DNA of 64,000 nucleotides from Peribacillus sp. FSL P2-0133. Its GTDB lineage: Bacteria; Bacillota; Bacilli; Bacillales; DSM-1321. A model generated the notes under the pieces. That model did not search any database. It was given only the letters and a program-made list of their open reading frames with translations, and was not told where the DNA came from. Shown here piece after piece: positions 60,344 to 64,000 of this stretch (position 1 is its first letter; every line of letters starts with the position of its first letter). The stretch is taken from positions 3,718,001-3,782,000 of the forward strand of contig NZ_CP150254.1 in NCBI RefSeq assembly GCF_037975445.1. Reading direction: 5' to 3'. The position numbers were made by a program, and so were the translations under genes.

Positions 60344-60374
60344 TTATAATAATTATTAAATAGAAATTAGTCAA
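60344..60374 (-). promoter_or_regulatory. ahpC promoter with PerR-like box
   Basis: Minus strand: TTGACT (60369-60374), 17 bases, TATTAT (60346-60351). TAATAATTATTATAA (60344-60358) matches the PerR consensus TTATAATnATTATAA at 13 of 14 defined positions and covers the -10, so peroxide induction by PerR release is expected. Confidence 0.78.
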
Positions 60375-60745
60375 TAAATATACCTTAATAATTTTTAAGT
60401 TCACAAATTGGTCACAGTTTTTATATTGATATAAATTAATTATTTTTAAAAACCCATAGTACTTCAAAGTAGCCTACTTAACACATTTCCAATGTTATTT
60501 CAAGGATTTAACTAAGACACATGCTCATTATTTCGTGATATGATATCATCTCCTTTTCAATCTAATTATAATATCCAAATGAGAATCATAAGTCGCTTCC
60601 AAAATAAAATTTGCAACTCCCCTTCTTATCCTTCCCATATTTTCCCTAAAAATTCTTGATACAATATTTCAGGCAAAAAAAAACGAACCTTCACGGCTCG
60701 TATATTTGCAATTGGTTCTCAAAAGACTTTCCTATATTTTATCAG
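60375..60745. other. A+T-rich intergenic upstream of ahpC
   Basis: No gene seen between the ahpC promoter and sodF. It contains the sodF terminator (60675-60701) and an unassigned dyad TGATAT-G-ATATCA at 60536-60548. Confidence 0.5.
60675..60701 (-). terminator. Terminator after sodF
   Basis: Stem ACGAGCC / GGTTCGT (one G-U pair on the minus strand), 5-base loop, then nine T. Confidence 0.7.
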
Positions 60746-61621
60746 TTATTGCTTTTTCCAGATAAGCTTTTTCGCTTCGGTGAACCTTACGGCAGTTTTC
60801 GGCCAGTTTACAACGTCCCACCATTTGTCCACATAGGCTGCCCGATTATTTTTATATTGCAGGTAATAAGCATGTTCCCATACATCAAGAACAAGGATTG
60901 GGATCGTATCCCACTGGGTCAAAACCATATGCAATTCCGATTGAAGTATTTCTAGCCGCCGCGCACGCGGAACCCAGACTAAAATCGCCCAGCCAACTCC
61001 TTCTACTTGTTTGGCAGCTTCACTAAAATGACTTTTAAAAGCTGCAAAGCTTCCAAAATCCGTCTCAATCTGATTGAGTAAATCCCCCCTTGGCTGTCCG
61101 CCCCCTCCCGGAATCATCTCTTCCCAGAACAGCGTATGGAGATAATGGCCTGACCCATGAAAGGCTGCTTCCTTTTCCCAATGTTTCAACAAGGAAAAAT
61201 CTTTCGTTTCCCTCGCTTTTTTCATCATCAATTCCGCTTTATTCAGACCATCGACATATGCTTGATGATGCTTATCATGGTGCAGATACATGATTTCCCT
61301 TGAAATCGTCGGTTCCAGCGCATCATAGGCATAAGGTAACGGCGGTAGCGTATGATTCCCAATTGGCACTGATTGCCTATCCTGTATACTGAATTCTCTA
61401 GCGAGTTCTTCAATTTCCTCGTAGACCCGAGCCATCTCTTCTTCAATCAGGACCATATCCTCATAATCCATTTCTTCCTCATCCATATCTTTTGTCAACT
61501 GGGAAAGCCGTTCAATATTCGACAGCAATGGCGAATCGGTGATATCGATCTTCTCAAGATATTCCATCACTCCATCAACCCAATCACTTACCTCTTTAGC
61601 ATAATCTCTTTCATCGGACAT
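60746..61621 (-). CDS. sodF: Fe/Mn superoxide dismutase with N-terminal extension
   Basis: Dismutes superoxide; 291 aa. Residues 1-85 are an acidic, helix-rich extension (EEEMDYEDMVLIEEEMARVYEEIEE and flanks). The rest is the SOD fold: metal ligands in LHHDKHHQAYV, in the GSGHYLHTLFW region, and in LVLDVWEHAYYLQYKNNR (Asp and His). B. subtilis SodF has a similar long form. GAGGAGG precedes ATG 61621. It is a neighbour of ahpC, but each has its own terminator. Confidence 0.9.
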   Translation of the reverse strand: MSDERDYAKEVSDWVDGVMEYLEKIDITDSPLLSNIERLSQLTKDMDEEEMDYEDMVLIEEEMARVYEEIEELAREFSIQDRQSVPIGNHTLPPLPYAYDALEPTISREIMYLHHDKHHQAYVDGLNKAELMMKKARETKDFSLLKHWEKEAAFHGSGHYLHTLFWEEMIPGGGGQPRGDLLNQIETDFGSFAAFKSHFSEAAKQVEGVGWAILVWVPRARRLEILQSELHMVLTQWDTIPILVLDVWEHAYYLQYKNNRAAYVDKWWDVVNWPKTAVRFTEAKKLIWKKQ

Positions 61622-61703
61622 CTTGCAACCTCCTCTTAACCTTTATGCACATGAATCATCAAAGTATTTTATGTTTCGATTAAGCGGAGATTCCATTTAT
61701 AGC

Positions 61704-61738
61704 AAAAAAACAGCTAGGCCTCTTAAGCCCAGCTGTTT
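61704..61738 (-). terminator. Terminator after ypuI
   Basis: Stem AAACAGCT.GGC / GCC.AGCTGTTT followed by seven T on the minus strand. Confidence 0.8.
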
Positions 61739-61740
61739 CA

Positions 61741-62229
61741 TTATCTTGACTGTAACATTTTCGTCCGGTAATCCGTTTCATAAAACTCCAATTCTTCACG
61801 CATGGTCTGGAATCCACTTTCCACGGCCTTCAGAATGGATATTATGCTGTCAGGTACACTTTGGTGAAATTTAATCGAGTTTTTTCCTGTATAGGCAGAT
61901 CTGCTGTCCTCAAACCACCGATCTGATTTTGGGGAAAAGTATTCTTCGATACATTGATGATAAACTCTATAAAGCGTCTTTTCAGCTGCAGCTTTATTGA
62001 AAACATCATTTTTCAGAACGATTTGGCAAGCCTCCAAGCCCTCTTCACAACTTACAAGCATTCTTCTTAAACTAGAAAGGATTCCTTTATAATAGGTTTC
62101 ATCCCCGCTTTTTTCCTCTTGCAGCTTAGAATAGGTTGTCTCATTCATAAATTCTTCTAGTTGAGCCACTGTCGTTTCTAAAAACCCTTTTACATCTACA
62201 AGCTGAGATTTTACCAATGTATTCCCCAA
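61741..62229 (-). CDS. ypuI: Conserved protein YpuI (DUF3907)
   Basis: 162 aa, largely helical and soluble. LSSLRRMLVSCEEGLEACQIVL, YFSPKSDRWFEDSRSAYTGKNSI and ELEFYETDYRTK match the DUF3907 family that follows scpAB in bacilli. The start is TTG at 62229 (MGNTLVKSQ) behind GAGGAGGG; an upstream in-frame ATG would add 16 residues with no ribosome site. Function unknown. Confidence 0.8.
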   Translation of the reverse strand: MGNTLVKSQLVDVKGFLETTVAQLEEFMNETTYSKLQEEKSGDETYYKGILSSLRRMLVSCEEGLEACQIVLKNDVFNKAAAEKTLYRVYHQCIEEYFSPKSDRWFEDSRSAYTGKNSIKFHQSVPDSIISILKAVESGFQTMREELEFYETDYRTKMLQSR

Positions 62230-62251
62230 CCGTGAACCCTCCTCAAAATGA

Positions 62252-62668
62252 TTAAGATTGAATATAATAGTCAACATGTGACTCTATATCATATGGTTTA
62301 GCTTGGTCAATAGATATAAACACTTTCTCCAATTTTTCAAAATCTATATTTTCGAAATAACCAGCCATCTCTTTTTCTGCATTTATATAAATACGTTTTC
62401 GGTTAACCAGGCTCGGGTCTTTGAGTAGACAGACCATTGCAATGATATCAGCCATATAAATATCTCTGTTAGGGCTTTTGAATATAGGGTTGGCGGGATA
62501 TGGGGTCCAACGAGTGACCATCTCATCAAAATAGCGAAGATACAGTACATTCAGCGTCTTATCTTCTCCATCCTTTATGTATTGTATAACGGATCGATTA
62601 AAGAAGTCCTCAGGTGAATTTGACTTTTCCTTTTCAAGCCCAAATCCATTGCATGCTACAATTCGCAC
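62252..62668 (-). CDS. Unknown protein between scpB and ypuI
   Basis: 138 aa with GTG start at 62668 (MRIVACNGFGLEKE), placed six bases after GGGGGGA; TTG at 62674 or ATG at 62689 are alternatives but fall in or before the ribosome site. Soluble, mixed charge, with LNVLYLRYFDEMVTRWTPYPANP, SPNRDIYMADIIAMVCLL and a C-terminal DIESHVDYYIQS. I do not recognise a domain. It lies 55 bases after scpB and 22 before ypuI in what looks like one operon. Confidence 0.7.
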   Translation of the reverse strand: MRIVACNGFGLEKEKSNSPEDFFNRSVIQYIKDGEDKTLNVLYLRYFDEMVTRWTPYPANPIFKSPNRDIYMADIIAMVCLLKDPSLVNRKRIYINAEKEMAGYFENIDFEKLEKVFISIDQAKPYDIESHVDYYIQS

Positions 62669-62723
62669 CCGCAATCCCCCCGCATTCATTTTTTTCTATA
62701 TTATCACAATTTATTGAAAAATG

Positions 62724-63305
62724 TTATTCGATTGTTTGCTGAAATTTTTCAAAAAACAGATCGGCTTCATCATTTTCAAAGCCATCATCCGAATTATCGG
62801 CGAGAGGCGGTAATTCATCAATGGAATTCAGGCCGAAGTAATCCAAAAACTCTTTTGTTGTCCCATATAAATAAGCCCGGCCCGAGCCTTCAGCACGTCC
62901 GACCTCTTTTATTAAGACTTTAGTGACAAGTGTATGAATGGGGCGATCCGTTTTCACTCCGCGAATTTCATCAATTTCAGCTCTAGTAATCGGCTGTTTA
63001 TAGGCAATGATTGCGAGTGTTTCCAAAGCCGCCTGGGACAATCCTTGAGTGCTTGATGTTTCCACCAGCCTTTTCAAGTAATCCGAGTGCTCTTTCTTTG
63101 TCGTCATTTGATAAACACCCGCTATTTCGATTACCTGAATCCCGCGTACATCCGATATATATTCTTCTTTTAAACTTTCAACGATGTCCGTTGCTTGATA
63201 TTCCGTAATTTCCAGGACAGAGGCAATTTGTTTGACGGATAGTCCTTCATCTCCGGCAGCAAACAATAATGCCTCAAGAATCCCTTTCCAATTAATAACT
63301 TCCAA
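62724..63305 (-). CDS. scpB: Segregation and condensation protein B
   Basis: Winged-helix regulatory subunit of the SMC-ScpAB condensin complex (193 aa). It has WKGILEALLFAAGDEGLSVKQIA, GLSQAALETLAIIAYKQPITRAEIDEIRGV and GRAYLYGTTKEFLDYFGL. The start is TTG at 63305, overlapping the scpA stop by 14 bases with AAGGAAGGTG upstream, so the subunits are translationally coupled. Confidence 0.95.
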   Translation of the reverse strand: MEVINWKGILEALLFAAGDEGLSVKQIASVLEITEYQATDIVESLKEEYISDVRGIQVIEIAGVYQMTTKKEHSDYLKRLVETSSTQGLSQAALETLAIIAYKQPITRAEIDEIRGVKTDRPIHTLVTKVLIKEVGRAEGSGRAYLYGTTKEFLDYFGLNSIDELPPLADNSDDGFENDEADLFFEKFQQTIE

Positions 63306-64000
63306 CTGGTTCTACACCTTCCTTAGCAGCAATCATGATATCCGAAAAATTATCTTCCTGTTCAACGATGATTTCATTTAATTTCATCAGTTCCAGCACC
63401 GCCATAAAAGTGATGACGATATGCTCTTTAACCGGGAGCGAGAACAGTTCAAAAAAACTTTTCTTTCCTTTAATCGATTGTAACTCAATCATGATTTCAT
63501 CCATTCGTTTCTCTATCGATATCTCTTGTTTCGTTACCTTCGTGTAAAGCGGCTTTTGAATTTTTTGCCTTCGCAGCAGTTTTTGAAGAGCCCCCAACAT
63601 ATCGTATAGACTTATATTCAACTCTTGCTTATCACTTTCCGCTTCTTTTACATAAACCGATAAATCACTTGGGGGTTTGGTGAAAATCAAGCTTCTTTCT
63701 TCTTCCATCCCTTTAAATTCTTCGGCTGCATTTTTATACTTTTTATATTCTAATAGTTTTTCCACAAGTTCATCACGTGGATCTTCTTCAAATATTTCCC
63801 CATCTTCATCAATCATTAGTTCATCTTCATGCTTTGGAAGCAACGTTTTACTCTTGATGGCTAGCAGCGTTGCAGCCATCACTAGATATTCGCTGGCGAC
63901 ATCCAATTCAAGATGCTGCATCGTATGGATGTAACTTAGGTATTGATCTGTAATATCTGCCATCGGAATATCGTAGATGTCTATTTCCAGGCGATTAATC
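63292..64000 (-). CDS. scpA: Segregation and condensation protein A (5' end outside window)
   Basis: Kleisin subunit that bridges the SMC heads. About 236 C-terminal residues are present; the frame stays open to the window edge and reads INRLEIDIYDIPMADITDQYL there, a known internal ScpA segment, so the internal ATG at 63963 is not the start. An acidic linker (DEDGEIFEEDPRDE) and a C-terminal winged helix (FFELFSLPVKEHIVITFMAVLELMK) are visible. Confidence 0.94.
   Translation of the reverse strand, partial: INRLEIDIYDIPMADITDQYLSYIHTMQHLELDVASEYLVMAATLLAIKSKTLLPKHEDELMIDEDGEIFEEDPRDELVEKLLEYKKYKNAAEEFKGMEEERSLIFTKPPSDLSVYVKEAESDKQELNISLYDMLGALQKLLRRQKIQKPLYTKVTKQEISIEKRMDEIMIELQSIKGKKSFFELFSLPVKEHIVITFMAVLELMKLNEIIVEQEDNFSDIMIAAKEGVEPVGSY

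Noticed and set aside
60536-60548. TGATATGATATCA dyad as a Fur or PerR site
   Set aside because: It is 13 bases with 6-1-6 symmetry, does not fit the 7-1-7 cores, and lies too far from ahpC and behind sodF.
63963-63963. Internal ATG as the start of scpA
   Set aside because: The frame continues upstream to the window edge with typical ScpA sequence, so the real start is outside.

Overview
The window is chromosomal DNA from an endospore-forming Firmicute of the family Bacillaceae. Gene order and protein similarity follow the Bacillus subtilis aroF/aroB/aroH to scpA segment closely. Sporulation and germination genes (spoIVA, ypeB, sleB, spmA, spmB, dacB), TRAP, SigX/RsiX, ResABCDE and a type 2 IPP isomerase all fit that placement. 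Details such as an inserted putrescine module and a B12-binding MerR regulator suggest a Peribacillus/Priestia-like lineage rather than B. subtilis itself; the genus is my inference. Nearly all genes lie on the minus strand. Only a YpzI-like gene, fer and serA are on the plus strand. No tRNA, rRNA, insertion sequence, prophage or CRISPR array was seen.

Layout (coordinates ascend, so most transcription runs right to left). 1-4.2 kb: aromatic amino acid genes aroC-aroB-aroH and hisC-tyrA; the trp genes that sit between aroH and hisC in B. subtilis are absent. 4.4-10.2 kb: cheR, ndk, the menaquinone genes hepS-menG-hepT, mtrB (TRAP), folE and hbs. 10.6-13.3 kb: spoIVA, yphF, yphE. 13.5-19.8 kb: an accessory module inserted into the conserved yphE/gpsA junction. 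It holds a putrescine aminotransferase, a sigma-54 enhancer-binding regulator, a decayed permease and a PuuP-type putrescine importer, with sigma-54 promoters and palindromic upstream sites visible at both structural genes. 19.9-28.5 kb: gpsA, der, yphA, fni, ypfD, plsC, cmk, ypfB and a frameshifted ypfA. 28.6-31.7 kb: germination genes ypeB and sleB, then prsW. 31.8-36 kb: ansA, ypdA, gudB, mecB. 36-42.6 kb: a CarH/LitR-like regulator, ypbG, ypbF, ypbE, ypbD, recQ/recS, ypbB. 42.8-46 kb: fer (with a Fur-like box), ribU behind an FMN riboswitch, serA. 46-54.2 kb: rsiX-sigX and resE-resD-resC-resB-resA. 54.4-57.8 kb: rluB, spmB, spmA, dacB. 57.9-64 kb: a domain-permuted AhpF-like reductase, ahpC with a PerR-like box, sodF, ypuI, an unknown gene, scpB and scpA.

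Most of the window is core genome. The parts that repay attention are the sigma-54 putrescine module, a short palindrome shared by the two separated pieces of the aromatic operon, the reversed-order AhpF next to ahpC, the TA-slip frameshift in the c-di-GMP receptor gene ypfA, and the Fur-like operator on fer. I found no wholly new multi-gene system; these are the strongest leads.
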